From positions 5,394,001 to 5,458,000 of the forward strand of contig NC_089432.1 of the NCBI RefSeq assembly GCF_026210795.1: DNA of 64,000 nt. The letters run 5' to 3'. Source of the stretch: Rhizophagus irregularis (taxonomy: Eukaryota; Glomeromycota; Glomeromycetes; Glomerales; Glomeraceae). Shown here piece by piece: positions 46,787-58,102 of the stretch (position 1 is its first letter; the number at the start of each line of letters is the position of its first letter). Below the pieces are notes generated by a model. That model saw only the letters and a program-made list of their open reading frames with translations, made no database searches and was not told where the DNA came from. A program made the position numbers and the translations under genes.

Positions 46787-47859
46787 ATAGAAGAAATGGA
46801 TGAATTTGATTATTAATATAAAGAAATTGTGAAATTGCATAATTACATTGGAAGAAAATAGTAATAGTATATTTGCGTGTATAATATAAATGATTTTTGT
46901 TTATATTTCCAAAGGTGATTTCACAATATGATTTTGAAAAATTATTATATTAATAAAATGATCAAATTACGTGAAAAAACTACATGTCAAAACTTTTACT
47001 TGATTTACATGCATAAATTAATCTTTAGATTCTATCTGTAAAAAAATATAATTAACAATTAAAATAAATTGAAATAATAAAAACTATAGTTTCTTTCGAG
47101 ATTTGCAAAAAAAAAAAAAATTGTAAAAATAAGATTCATCGAATGTATGATATTTGAAAATATACGATATCAAAATATACTATTGTCATATTTTATATCC
47201 ATTTTTCATTTTCTTTAGTATTTATATCAAGATATAGTCATTGAATTAATTATAATATTTATTGGTTAAAACCGTTTTGTGCAACATTAATCGTCTAAAC
47301 ATTCTATGATAAAGCAAAAACGTTTTTTATGATATTATTTATATTTCAGCTAAAATAGAAATAAAATAGCTTAAATAGTAATTAATTAAAATACCACTTA
47401 TTTAGTATTTTTTTAGTCATTGTTTCTAAAATTTCTCTGATGTTTTTTTTTGTAAGAAACAATTTAATAAACCATAAGTAGATAAGTAGCCATAAATATG
47501 TTAGTACATCACGAAAGTAGTTGAATAATATGTCAATAAATTCAACCAAATATAAATCAACATAATTAGTTTAAATATATTCAGTATTAGTAAAATAATA
47601 CTATAGCAAATTGATAAAAGTTATATTTGTAAAATTAAAAATATTTCTTTATTGCGAACATTTGAAAATTGAAATACTATTTGTTCAATTATACTAATTA
47701 TACTGAATAATCGACACACAGTAGAATGTATAGTTAAACCAGAAAATTATTTTATAAAATTATAAACCACTAGTGATAGCAATAGCTGCTTCACTTACCA
47801 CAATCTATTAAAAAGCTTGATGAATAAAAAAACAAGTACACTGTGTAATTCAAAACAAA
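46787..47859. other. Intergenic region
   Basis: No coding signal on either strand. A TACATGTCAAAAC-type 3' flank, then AT-rich sequence with A-runs. Confidence 0.5.
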
Positions 47860-48600
47860 AATCAATTACATAATGATTTACAAGAAAAATATGCAATTAA
47901 CAAACAAGCATCAATTAAACTGTTGAAAAGTGAAAGGGATTGAAGAAAATATGCCCAATTAGAAAATAAAATTAAGTTGCAAGGGCAGAAGATTCGACAA
48001 AACCAGTTACAATATAATTTATATAAAAAAAATGCCAATTTAATTAACCAATTGGAAAACCTTTTCAAGCAAAATACCTTATTAGATGAATTGCAAAATT
48101 ATTAATTAGAAAATGCTAACTGAAATTGTGTTATGATTTTAAATAGTGGATTTTATAACTAAATAATGACTTAAAAAATATATATTGTTGGTTTAATATT
48201 GAAGGGATCACATTATTTCAATTAAAATTACAAATCAAAAGGTTGATTAGTTACTTATTCAAGCAGTTTTGCAACGTTATATTATTGGAAAAGTGCAGGA
48301 CAAAATTGTCATTTCGAATCAGATGTTATTAATAAAGAATCTCCATTATTTAATATCTCTATATATCATACTGGAAATGACATGAAGCATCAATAAAAAT
48401 TCCATTTGACCCTTAATAACTGCGGATTTTCCAATATGGAGAAAATAAGACTAAATATGAGCATCCTTTTATTGACGATTGTAAAAAAAATACTATCCAC
48501 TGTTAAACAACTATAATTTGTGAAGCTATAAAGGTATTTGATATTTCCGAAACCTATTTTGGTCATGCGATGGAATAAATCAATAAAATTGACCAATTAA
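47860..48600 (+). pseudogene. Degenerate coiled-coil-type gene remnant
   Basis: Plus-strand fragments in shifting frames read KLLKSERD-stop-RKYAQLENKIKLQGQKI, NANLINQLENLFKQNTLLDELQ, then VLQRYIIGKVQDKIVISN, with stops and frameshifts between them. The Q/N/K/L-rich heptad-like first part suggests a coiled coil. I do not recognise the family. The right edge is cut by the retroposon insertion at 48660. Confidence 0.45.
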
Positions 48601-48797
48601 GTCGAAGATATAAATCACGTGCCATGATCATATAACTTATAAATAAGTAATTGATGATGATACACAGAAATAGTAAACTCTCTCCCCTTTTTTTTATTTT
48701 TGTTTGTTTTCCGCAGTAATTTTGCGAAGTTTAGTTTTTTTAGTTTCTATTTGAAACGCCAAAGGGTGAGAGGTCCATACGGGCGCCTCTGTCTTAT

Positions 48798-51251
48798 ATG
48801 AGGTTTTTAGTTATTTTTATATCCTATATTATAAAGGAATATGTCTTCTACACCTTTATCGAACTAGACTGGTCTTCCACTCCACAACATTCGTATGTTC
48901 AACTCGGTGACTCTACACCACCTGAAAATAACTCAGATGATATATCATATAATACTGAGCGGCCAGCATTACTTTCCGCTAAGGATGTCCTTTCTCTTGA
49001 TATTGATGATATCTATCCTTATACGTACTCAACTCTTCATTTTGAAGACAACGATACGGAAAATATATATGACGACGAAGACTACTTTCAACAGCTATTA
49101 CAGGCTAATTTAAACGCTGAAATAGAAGTAATTAGCGTAGTCAGAAATGATAAACCTCCCGTTGACGACACTCCTTTAACTCCCATACAGGAGATTAATC
49201 CTATACCACCTTTGGATACTGCACCTCTTTTAGATAATATACCTATAGTCGAGAACATTAATCCTATACCATCTTTGGATACTGTGCCTCTTTTAGAAAA
49301 CTTACCCATAGTTGAGAACATCATTTCTATACCACCTCTGGATACTGTGTCTCTTTTAGAAAATTTACCTATAGTCGAGAACATTAATTCCATACCACCT
49401 TTGGATACTGCGCCTCTCATAGAAAATTTACTGATAGTTGAGAAAAAAAATACTTTGCTGGTCTCCCTGAAAAAATTTCACGTGACTACGCCAAAACGTT
49501 CTGGTTATAACAAGATTTATGAAATTCGGCGCTCTAGGAGTTTCTTTTTTGAGCTTGCAGATCATAATCAAAACACCAATGAAATTCATTTGAAGATACA
49601 CACAAATGATTATCACATGAAAACTAAACCGATTAGTTATAATAACACTAGTTCATTCCCCAATGACAAATATCAAATCAGCTGCATGCTTACACATTTT
49701 TTCACCTCACAAAGAGTCATCCCACGTCGAATACAAGACAAATATTTTAATTTCTTACGTAATAAATTATTGGATAGAATTAAAATAATAAGATCACGTG
49801 CTACTAGCACTTCTAATCGAAATTATTCTACGAAAACATTTTTTAATTTTATTCATAAGAAACGTCATTTTTACTTTGGCATTTATATTCCTTGCCCCTA
49901 TATTAATGACCCTGAACATTTTCATAATGACACACCATGTAATATCCCTACTCCTTTCGTCATGTCGCACAATAGACGCTCATGCGTTATGCATCAACAT
50001 ACCTTCTCACAAAAGCATTGTTTTAAAAATATTAAAAAGAAACATGAATCCAAATTGGATGATATTCCTACAGATTTCTTCAATGACAAATCATCTCACG
50101 CCAATTTATTATATTACAGATGGCTTAATGGTAAATCAAAACATATTACCTCTAGACAACTGGGTATTTCGTATAACAGCAATATTCAAGCTAGAGATCC
50201 CTCTACAACTTTCAAAAAAGGCAAAAAATACATGTATCGAAAATGCTTAGCCAAGCTCGAACATAGTTGGTCTCCTAATTTACGTACACAAAAACAACAA
50301 GATATACGTTTCAAGCGCTCTTGCCGTCGTGTTTTTAATAAATTGCGTCCACCACCTGATCATAAGGTCAATAACCAGGATTATTTAGCGATTGCACGCA
50401 GACATCATTTTCTATTCATGAAATCTCAAAAGATTAATGCACCTGTTCGACACTTATCGTACAAACAATGTGATTCAATCCTGAACGCTAACGACTATTC
50501 GTTCTTGGTTCCTTACTTCACTACGGACTTCAACCACAAGCAACAAATCATGACAAAACTCACTCAAGCATCATCATCTACTGGCCCTTCTGCACCGCCT
50601 GAGAATTATGATCCAATTCCGGATGTGTTCATTCCTAAAAAATACCATGATATTATACCTAAGGACCCGATTTATGTGAATAATCGTTATGTGGTTCCTG
50701 GATCTAGAGAATGGTTTACTTATATGTATAACGTTGATGAATCTTATTATCCACCAGAGAGTAGTACCCCTCGTTACAACGCTAAAGGGAAATATATCGC
50801 AAGAACTCCTATATACCGATCAGGAGTAGTAGAAAATTACGTACCATCTTATATCGTAGAAAAATCTCAATTACGGAGAATGGAAAAAATAAGAGAGGAA
50901 GCTTTAACAAAAGAGGCAGCATATCATGGAACTACCTTCAAGCATTATAATGCTCGTGCTAACATTATTAAATCCTTAACAGACGCATCATTTCATTTTC
51001 ACGAACGAACACCTAGTTATTTGGCCAGAAGACTAGAAAATCACAATTCAGGTTTTAGTAATACCACGTTAGATAAAAATCATAATAAGGGTCTCAAGAA
51101 AAATAATCTCCGAACCCAAGGGGCTATCCGATTTCCTACGCATCACTATATTGATGTATCAGATGATACAGCAGAGGTCGAATATCGACCAACAAACGTG
51201 ATAATATTAATAATGAGAATCATTATTTCTCATTTCTGGATCATAACATGA
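48798..51251 (+). CDS. Retroposon ORF: basic protein with 21-aa repeats and Cys/His segment (817 aa as read)
   Basis: Unrecognised protein. In order: an acidic N-terminus (SLDIDDIYPY, DNDTENIYDDED), four near-perfect 21-residue repeats at about 133-217 (consensus IPPLDTAPLLENLPIVENI), a strongly basic middle (about 285-560; RRIQDKYFNFLRNKLLDRIK, KKGKKYMYRKC) with Cys/His pairs at about 360-410 (PCPY, DTPCN, RSCVMHQH, KHC), then a Tyr/Pro-rich C-terminal part. The composition suits a nucleic-acid-binding gag/ORF1-like protein (inference). The first 20 codons may not be genuine: an alternative ATG is not evident. Near 51200 a single-base shift leads into a better frame that ends KRLRPSPDTTDDSL...SSSKTV-stop at 51322-51324, so the intact protein was probably about 840 aa. 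Confidence 0.7.
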   Translation: MRFLVIFISYIIKEYVFYTFIELDWSSTPQHSYVQLGDSTPPENNSDDISYNTERPALLSAKDVLSLDIDDIYPYTYSTLHFEDNDTENIYDDEDYFQQLLQANLNAEIEVISVVRNDKPPVDDTPLTPIQEINPIPPLDTAPLLDNIPIVENINPIPSLDTVPLLENLPIVENIISIPPLDTVSLLENLPIVENINSIPPLDTAPLIENLLIVEKKNTLLVSLKKFHVTTPKRSGYNKIYEIRRSRSFFFELADHNQNTNEIHLKIHTNDYHMKTKPISYNNTSSFPNDKYQISCMLTHFFTSQRVIPRRIQDKYFNFLRNKLLDRIKIIRSRATSTSNRNYSTKTFFNFIHKKRHFYFGIYIPCPYINDPEHFHNDTPCNIPTPFVMSHNRRSCVMHQHTFSQKHCFKNIKKKHESKLDDIPTDFFNDKSSHANLLYYRWLNGKSKHITSRQLGISYNSNIQARDPSTTFKKGKKYMYRKCLAKLEHSWSPNLRTQKQQDIRFKRSCRRVFNKLRPPPDHKVNNQDYLAIARRHHFLFMKSQKINAPVRHLSYKQCDSILNANDYSFLVPYFTTDFNHKQQIMTKLTQASSSTGPSAPPENYDPIPDVFIPKKYHDIIPKDPIYVNNRYVVPGSREWFTYMYNVDESYYPPESSTPRYNAKGKYIARTPIYRSGVVENYVPSYIVEKSQLRRMEKIREEALTKEAAYHGTTFKHYNARANIIKSLTDASFHFHERTPSYLARRLENHNSGFSNTTLDKNHNKGLKKNNLRTQGAIRFPTHHYIDVSDDTAEVEYRPTNVIILIMRIIISHFWIIT
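49197..49448 (+). repeat. Four 63-bp tandem repeats in the retroposon ORF
   Basis: The unit CCTATACCACCTTTGGATAC... is repeated at 63-bp spacing four times with a few substitutions each, keeping the frame. Confidence 0.85.
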
Positions 51252-51828
51252 AAAGACTACGTCCTTCACCAGATACTACCGATGACTCCCTGGTACCAGG
51301 ACCTTCAAGTTCTAAGACAGTTTAATTAATTATATATATATATTAGTACTCTTTTATTTGGAGTTTTTACATTTATCTAGTAGTTTAATCTACATTTTCA
51401 GTTCTTTTTTCGTTATCATAAGTATAACACAACTTAAAATAGTGTGAAACATTCCACCTTTTACAGTATTTACAGGTGGCAACCTTGGTTGAAAGGAAAA
51501 TACGGATCTTAATTTTTATATTTAGATTGATACTGTAGATAAAGTTAGACTATATTAACCGCCCTTTAACTTTCTTTTTTTTAGATAGCCGCTAGTCTCT
51601 CGGATGGATTCTTTATAGTTCCCATTTGATTTATTAGCGTAGTCCTACTTTATCAAATAGTACAGATCGAAGAGTGGGGTCCCGTAGGGGATGACGAACA
51701 AAGGTCTATACACATATATTAGTCTTAAGTCTTTTCAAACTCTTTCCTCTTCTATTTGTAATAGCCTGGGTTTTAACACTCTTTTAGTAATAAAATAAAT
51801 AAATAAATAAATAATACACAGAAATAGT

Positions 51829-53684
51829 TAGTTTTACACATATGTACTATACACTTTGCAGCGAAAATTTTCCTACCATAAAATTAATATATATAAAAAG
51901 AAAAATAATCATAAAAACGTTTTTGATGCATGGAGGCAAAAGAGAGAGATAATAGAAACTCCTTCAAAAAAAGGAACCAATGTGTCCAATGAGCAATGCA
52001 AGTGATTATAGTCCTATGAATTTTAAATTTTTAAAAAAAACTCTTTTATTTTTTACTGTGTATAAAGTATAATTTATATAAAATAAAATCATTTAATAAA
52101 TTTTCATTCAATAAAGGTTTAAAATTTTACATAAATTTTACATAATTTATTGTACGATATCCCTCTAACCAATGAGAAGTTTTGATAGGTTTCGCCCACA
52201 TCACTTCTTGAGATATCTAATTTTTTACAGGTAAGTTAAATCTAAACAAATTATAACAATACATTAACGGTCATAAATTGTTATTAAGAAGTCTGATTCA
52301 TAATATTTTTGTAATCCAATAAATAAAAGGAATAGTTCCTTAACATGTGAATTATTTTTATCATTTACCCAATTTAAATGATTAAAATATAAAAAATTAA
52401 CTACTAAATTATAAATAAATTTATTTAAATTTAAATTAATCATTTATTTTGTATGAGTTTATTTTCTTAAGCACTTACAGCATTTCACAGAAATATCGTA
52501 GACGTTTAACAAAGTAATTTTGCGTAAACGATACAAAAAGCAATTTTTAAGACCTTATTTACTTATTTACAGTATTAAATAATGCTTATATTTGCATATA
52601 ATATAAACAATGATAAATATGATATTAAATATGGTAACCTTTGTTGTGATATAATGAATCATAACAATATTCATGCAAATTATATTAATGAATTTTATCA
52701 GTATCAAGTAATGTGTGATATTTATGGCATGGTTAAAAGATTTCTGCAAAGTATATTATTAGAATTTAATGAAAATGAGAAAGAAAATCAAAAATACCAC
52801 AATACGTTAGATTAAATATATTACAATAAAAATATATTAATATTTATTTTTTTTCTATTATTGCATTTGTTTTTTTTTTTTGTTTTATTCATAAAATTCA
52901 GCTAATCTATAGTTATTTATTAATATGCTGCTTCCATAAAAAATATATTTACATACATATTCCATCAAACCAATTTTCAGTTTTTTGTTTTAAAAAAAGA
53001 AAGTTTCTATTTAAAATTTAGAATAGGTTAAAATTTAGTAGATATATTAATTATTAAATTGCTAAAAAGAATATGAGGATAGTATCAGGATATATGTAAT
53101 TATTAGTAAATGGCTATCATGGTAAAATGTTCCTTTATATATACATTTTTTTTTTTAAATTAAAGATGCGTCACGAAAAAATTGGAATAAACAATTTGTT
53201 GGTAATTTGTAAACAGCCTGCTTCATTATTAATACTTATTCTTGGAATTATGTAATTTATGTAAATTGCAAAAAGGTTATGATTTGAAAATTCTTTTATC
53301 ATCAATTTACAACGCTAAAAAGTAAAAATAAGCAATTTACCGCAGCACGCCACCGGAAGTTTAAATATATTTTTTAAGGCGTGGTAACACAATGTAAAAT
53401 TAGATAATTAACTGTAAAGATAATAATTTAAAAATGTTAGTTTGGAGCACGATTATAATAGCACATGATCATAAATGAAAGCAAATTTTAATTTAGATAT
53501 AAATCAACATTACATATACTTTGTATAAAATATTTTAATGCATTAAACTATTTGGTTGGCTAAATTAACTGATAAAGCAGTTGAATGATCAGTTATAATA
53601 ACTTTTGACATCCCTAAACCCTAATCCTTAAAATTAACTTCTATTATTAAACGTCCTATTGCTTTTTATTAAATAAAATCATTA
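51829..53684. other. Intergenic region
   Basis: Highly AT-rich. Overlapping short ORFs on both strands around 52567-52815 look like chance. No gene is supported. Confidence 0.5.
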
Positions 53685-54620
53685 TTATTCGTAATCATTT
53701 TCAGATAAATTTTTTGATATTGTTATATCTTTTGATAAATCTTCATGTAGTTCCGATTTATAAGTACTTAGAGAAGACTTAAGATCTTTGAAAATATTCA
53801 ATTCATCAAAATTATTCATAAGCAGGGATAATTCTCCATGTAGTTCCGATTTATTAATACTTAGTACTAGGCCTTTAAAATCATTCGAATTAAGTTCTTG
53901 TTTGCTTGATGATTGAAGATTTTTTGTTATTATGTTTGTTCTTGTATTATTTGCTTTTAACAAATCAGATACTTGATATATGGTCGGACAATTATCAGGT
54001 TCACCATCCAACATTATATTATAATAATAAAATAATGCTTATATTATAATTAATTTAAGATTTTACTTACTGGTATAGATTCCCACATAATTTTCAGGTG
54101 TACCAGGAACAACAGCTTCTCTAAGATTTTTTTGTGAGATATCCGAAGCTAAATCAAGATCATATTTTTCATCACAAAATGGTAGCCGGCCACTAGATAT
54201 TTCCCACAATAATACGCCAACACTATAGAGTATAGATATCGCTTTTTCATCATTATCTTTTTGTCCGTTAATTACTTTTGGTCAATACAAGGAACCATGC
54301 CAAATACTTTTTTTTTGTAAATTGGATAATGATTTTTAGACAATCCAAAATCTGCTAATTTAATCGTTTTTTGATGGACTAATATATTTCCAGAGTGCTA
54401 AAAAAACAACAATTAAATGAGGAATTCTTTGTTGATAGTTAATTTAATAAAATGCCATTGATAACTAAATAACATAAATTAAATAACATAAATTACCAAA
54501 ATCACAATGCACAATACCCTATTATGTAAGCATAATACACCACAAGCTAACTGGTAGTTTCGAAGGCTACCACCATCGCGTATTCCATTACTATCATATA
54601 ACATAATATTATTGGTATAA
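53685..54620 (-). pseudogene. Protein kinase pseudogene (internally deleted, C-lobe and tail kept)
   Basis: Reading from 54620: YMIVMEYA, DGGSLRNY joined directly to QLACGVLCLHN, so the alpha-D/E region is deleted. The catalytic loop is HCDF instead of HRDL, after a one-base shift. TIKLADFGLSK (intact DFG), VFGMVPCIDQK, then the LLWEISSGRLPF part in other frames. The last exon (54014-53685) encodes LDGEPDNCPTIYQV, the CWDGEPDNRPTI motif with a lost G, and a repeated KSELHGELS/KSELHEDLS tail. The acceptor before it reads AT instead of AG. Multiple lesions leave no doubt that it is non-functional. Confidence 0.8.
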
Positions 54621-55091
54621 TTTTCTTATACACATAATAACCATATGTCAAAAATTAATTATGTTTTCGATATAAAGATGACTTATTATATTTAATTAAT
54701 ATATCAAAACAAACTATTAATCATTGTCGGATTAATAAATGACAAAAATTAAGTCATTGCTGGCTAATATCATAATGATATAACTTTAGTAAGTATATAT
54801 TATGACTAATATGCATACTTTTACTTTATTAGGAAATATTACTGTGTTATTATAATGAGTAAAACCGATTATTCATTAAAACTCTTATGATTTATAATTT
54901 GTAGACAGTATGACTTGAATTGACACACTGAGTCATAGTTACATTTAGTTACATTACATTACTAATATCACATGATGAGAAAAATAATATAAAAGAGGAC
55001 AAAATCTTAGTATTTTGAAATTAGAATTTTTTTTTTCAAGAACGCGTTTGATTTTATTATTAATTAATTTAAATTTATTAAAAAAAAAACA
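54621..55091. other. Intergenic region and upstream region of the mini-exon gene
   Basis: AT-rich with an A-run directly before the ATG at 55092. No TATA box can be placed with confidence. Confidence 0.4.
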
Positions 55092-56102
55092 ATGACCAGA
55101 CATCATAATAAGAAATCATTTTTAAGTCAAACAAAATATGATATTCAAATGCGGGCAAGGGCTATTGAACATAGAAGAAAGACCACTATGTATGGTAAGT
55201 ACAAAGGGATGGTGCGCACTGCAGGGTTCACGATCGGGCTAGTTTCTTCCCAATTGCATCCAAGGTTACAGCCTAAACGGAGTCTTACTTAGTTATTTTT
55301 GTAACTAATTTCTTTTTAATTCTTTAAAATTTATAGGACACGCTCAAGGTAAAATAATAGGAGAAGACACTATGTATGGTGAGTATGAAGAGATGGTGCG
55401 CACTGCAGGGTTCACGATCGGGCTAGTTTCTTCCCAATTGCATCCAAGGTTACAGCCTGAACGGAGTCTTGCTTAGTTATTTTTGTAACTAATCTCTTTT
55501 TTAATTCTTTTAAAATTTGTAGGGAACGCTCAAGGAAAAATAAAAATAAAAGATACTATGTATGAAAGACACTATGTATGGTAAGTATGAAGGGATGGTG
55601 CACACTACAGGGTTCACGATCGGGCTAGTTTCTTCCCAATTGCATCCAAGGTTACAGCCTGAACGGAGTTTTACTTAGTTATTTTTGTAACTAATTTCTT
55701 TTTAATTCTTTAAAATTTATAGGACACACTCAAGGTAAAATAATAGGAGAAGACACTATGTATGGTGAGTGTGAAGAGATGGTGCGCACTGCAGGGTTCA
55801 CGATCGGGCTAGTTTCTTCCCAATTGCATCCAAGGTTACAGCCTGAACGGAGTCTTACTTAGTTATTTTTGTAACTAATTCTTTTTTTATTTCTTTAAAA
55901 TTTGTAGGGAACGCTCAAGGAAAGATTGGAGAAGATAGAGAAGACACTATATATGGTAAGTATGAAAGGGATGATGTGCACTGCAGGTACACGAACCTTC
56001 CCAATTGCATCCAAGGTTACAGCAATGGCTCATAAATTACATATTGTAATATTTAAAAAAACACTATTTTTTTGTTTAACATTAAACGTCAAATTTTTGT
56101 AA
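55092..56102 (+). CDS. Small gene built of tandem intron plus mini-exon units
   Basis: Exon 1 (55092-55194) encodes MTRHHNKKSFLSQTKYDIQ... ending KTTMYG. It is followed by mini-exons 55337-55378, 55523-55580, 55723-55764, 55908-55955 and a possible last exon from 56023. Each mini-exon reads (G)HAQGKI..EDTMY(G) in phase 1. Each intron is 142-144 nt with GTAAGT or GTGAGT, a TAACTAAT branch site and TTTATAG/TTTGTAG. The 42- and 48-nt exons keep the frame. The 58-nt exon 3 (a 16-nt duplication of the TATG end) breaks it and leads to a stop in exon 4 after about 72 aa, so skipping exon 3 would restore the frame to 56102. Unknown family; no domain is recognised. It may be functional, decaying or non-coding. 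Confidence 0.45.
55195..56022 (+). repeat. Tandem array of about 185-bp intron/exon units
   Basis: Donor-to-donor spacing is 184, 202, 184 and 191 bp. The intron part is almost invariant (GCGCACTGCAGGGTTCACGA, TCGGGCTAGTTTCTTCCCAA, TTGCATCCAAGGTTACAG); the fifth unit is truncated, losing the middle. Confidence 0.9.
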
Positions 56103-56392
56103 GATTATTTATCGAAATTTTTAATTTTTGCTAATATTTATGTGTTATAATATTATTATAATACTTGATTTACCAAAAAACAAAATGCACACCGTGCATT
56201 GAATATTCGTTGTTCTGCATAAATACATCATTGCACACTTTTAGTAAGAATTTTCCGTGTTGTTGATCAACTATTGCGACAGCGTCCTTTTGTGCAAATT
56301 AATATGGCTGGGCTAATGATGAACCGATTCTGCGCCAAAAAAATATGATATTTATTTACTGCAATTTCTTTCTTTTTCATTTTTTTTCAAAA

Positions 56393-56775
56393 ATGGGTTA
56401 TAATAAGCTTATCAAAATTGGCAGAAAATATACTCGAAATTTTAGACGATGATGAATATTATGATATTACAGTTGAAGTTGGTAATGACCTTAACGTAAG
56501 AATATTTCGTGCTCATATGGTTATTTTAAAATATCATTCTTCTTATTTGCAAAGAATACGACCAATAAAAAAATTGATTAGAACTTTGACAAGTATTAAA
56601 TTACCAAACATTTTACCTGAGACTTTTCAAATAGTATTAAGGTAAAAGTAAAAGATAATGTAAAATTAAATATATTTATTTTTTTTTTTTACTTACAATC
56701 GTTTTATTTTAGATATATTTATGGGGGAAAATTTCTTTGCATGACAAATTTTTCTTTGTTTGACCCATATTATCC
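56393..56775 (+). pseudogene. BTB/POZ domain protein, truncated
   Basis: From the ATG at 56393 the reading MGYNKLIK is put out of frame by one extra A, and LAENILEILDDDEYYDITVEVG follows in the next frame. FRAHMVILKYHSSYLQ and IKLPNILPETFQIVLR are typical of the BTB fold in fungal BTB proteins. A GTAAAA...TTTTAG intron leads to YIYGGKF, the end of the core fold, and then CMTNFS..stop. The usual C-terminal domains are absent; the sequence is cut at about 56760 by the opposite-strand coiled-coil remnant. Confidence 0.75.
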
Positions 56776-56789
56776 TTAACTTTTTTGTG

Positions 56790-58102
56790 AGATAAACTTG
56801 TGTCAACTTGTTCTTTCTTCTTTTCTAGATCCTTGAATTTTTCAGTAATAATTCTTTTTCTAATCTCATTCGTTCTTTAACCATTACATCAACTTCTAAC
56901 CCCTGAATATGATTTTCTAAATTTGTAATTTTTCTTCATATTCCTTTATTATTCATTTCTTGGTGATTACCTCATATTCTAAATTCCTAATTGTATCTTT
57001 ATTCTTCATTATTGATCATGTGGTTACCAAAGATTCCAATTTTGTTATCTTCTAACCCTGCTCACATGACTGTGAGTTGTTGCTGCGCTTGCTGGGGAGA
57101 GGAAATTTTTTAAGAATCTTTCAGTGATTTTATCTTGTATATTTCTGTTAAAACCCTCAAAACTTGCTATGAACTTCTCCATAAAGTTATTTGTTAGCTC
57201 TTCCCTTGATAAAACTATATTTTTTGATAGTTTTAGTGTTTTACTTAATAAAGTTTTGTTATCTGACTGTACAAAATTATTGAATAAATTTTTAAAAGAA
57301 TTTAGTAAAAGTAATTGCGATTGTTATTGATATTGTAATTATTGTAATTGTAATTGTAAATATTAAGAGTTTGAATTCCAAATTCTTTCATAATTTATTC
57401 ATCACGTTCTTTTCCTCAGCAAGTATCATTTCAAGTTCTGTAACTTCAACCTTACTATTTAAAGCAGCTTCACTATTAAGTCTTTTGAGGATAATGTCTT
57501 TATCATCATCGACATTATTATTGGATGTATTATTAAAATTATTACTCATTTTGAAGATGATTTGTGACGTACAAAGCCACGATAAACACGGAATTGTCTT
57601 CATTGTGAAGTTGAATTTGTTGGTGAATGTGTTGGTATTGATTGAGTAGTTGGGTAATCTTGTTGCGAAGATGATGTAGAAATTGTAAGAGAAGGTTTAT
57701 CAGTCTGAGTAGTTGGATAATCTTGTTGTGAGGGTGATGTAAAAATTGTAAATGAAGGTTTAGTTTCAGTAGAATTATCGTAAGGTGGAGGAGGTTCTTC
57801 ATCTTCAACAGTTTCTACATTTTCATCCCAAGTAGAAACATCTTTTTTCTTATGATCATAGACATTTTCATCATCATCATCATCATCAATATCATCATAA
57901 CCATAATTTTGTCTCGTTGAATGACCTCCAGTATTTAAAGTATTCCCAGTTAATATATTTATAGCATCAGTGGCAAAATCGGAAGTATAGGTAGCAAGTT
58001 CTACAACTTTATATATAAAGTTTGTGACAATTCCAGGACGAAGTATTTTAGAAATTTTTTCTTGTTGTCATTGTTGAAAATCTAGTATTGAAATTGACTG
58101 CA
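56790..58102 (-). pseudogene. Coiled-coil protein pseudogene with in-frame TGA codons
   Basis: From the ATG at 58102 the frame gives MQSISILDFQQ, TGA, QQEKISKILRPGIVTNF, a D-repeat (DDIDDDDDDENVYDH), a PPPPYDN segment and two QQDYPTTQ-type repeats (SFTIFTSPSQQDYPTTQ and SLTISTSSSQQDYPTTQ). Two more TGA codons follow (after STSQ and HKSSSK). MSNNFNNTSNNNVDDDKDII continues with a coiled coil, ELEMILAEEKNVMNKL, then in other frames KTLKLSKNIVLSREEL, MEKFIASFEGFNRNIQDKI and YEEK...LENHIQGLEV. Unknown family. Stops and shifts show decay; the codon pattern elsewhere remains coding-like, so it died fairly recently. Confidence 0.7.

Larger units (their letters stand above)
48660..51828 (+). mobile_element. 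Retroposon-like insertion with 15-bp TSD, one long ORF and (AAAT)n tail
   Basis: ATACACAGAAATAGT occurs exactly at 48660-48674 and again at 51814-51828. Between them are a 5' leader (about 120 bp), one ORF of more than 800 codons, a 3' region of about 480 bp and a tail AGTAATAAAATAAATAAATAAATAAAT that abuts the downstream duplication. A variable-length duplication plus a short-repeat A-rich tail at the 3' end is the mark of target-primed reverse transcription by a LINE-type machinery. There are no terminal inverted or long terminal repeats. No reverse transcriptase or endonuclease is encoded. GC content is visibly higher than in flanking DNA. Confidence 0.8.

Noticed and set aside
49088-49616. 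Antisense ORFs under the retroposon gene
   Set aside because: Shadow frames of the 63-bp repeats in the sense ORF.
48675-51813. LTR retrotransposon interpretation
   Set aside because: No long terminal repeats, primer-binding site or polymerase; the tail and 15-bp duplication favour LINE-type insertion.
52567-52815. Overlapping sense and antisense ORFs
   Set aside because: Low-complexity composition and no recognisable domain on either strand.
53612-53630. Plant-type telomere motif CCCTAAACCCTAATCC
   Set aside because: Only about two units with mismatches; chance in AT-rich DNA.
55195-56022. CRISPR-like array
   Set aside because: The repeats are about 185 bp with spliceosomal signals and near-identical spacers, in a eukaryotic context.
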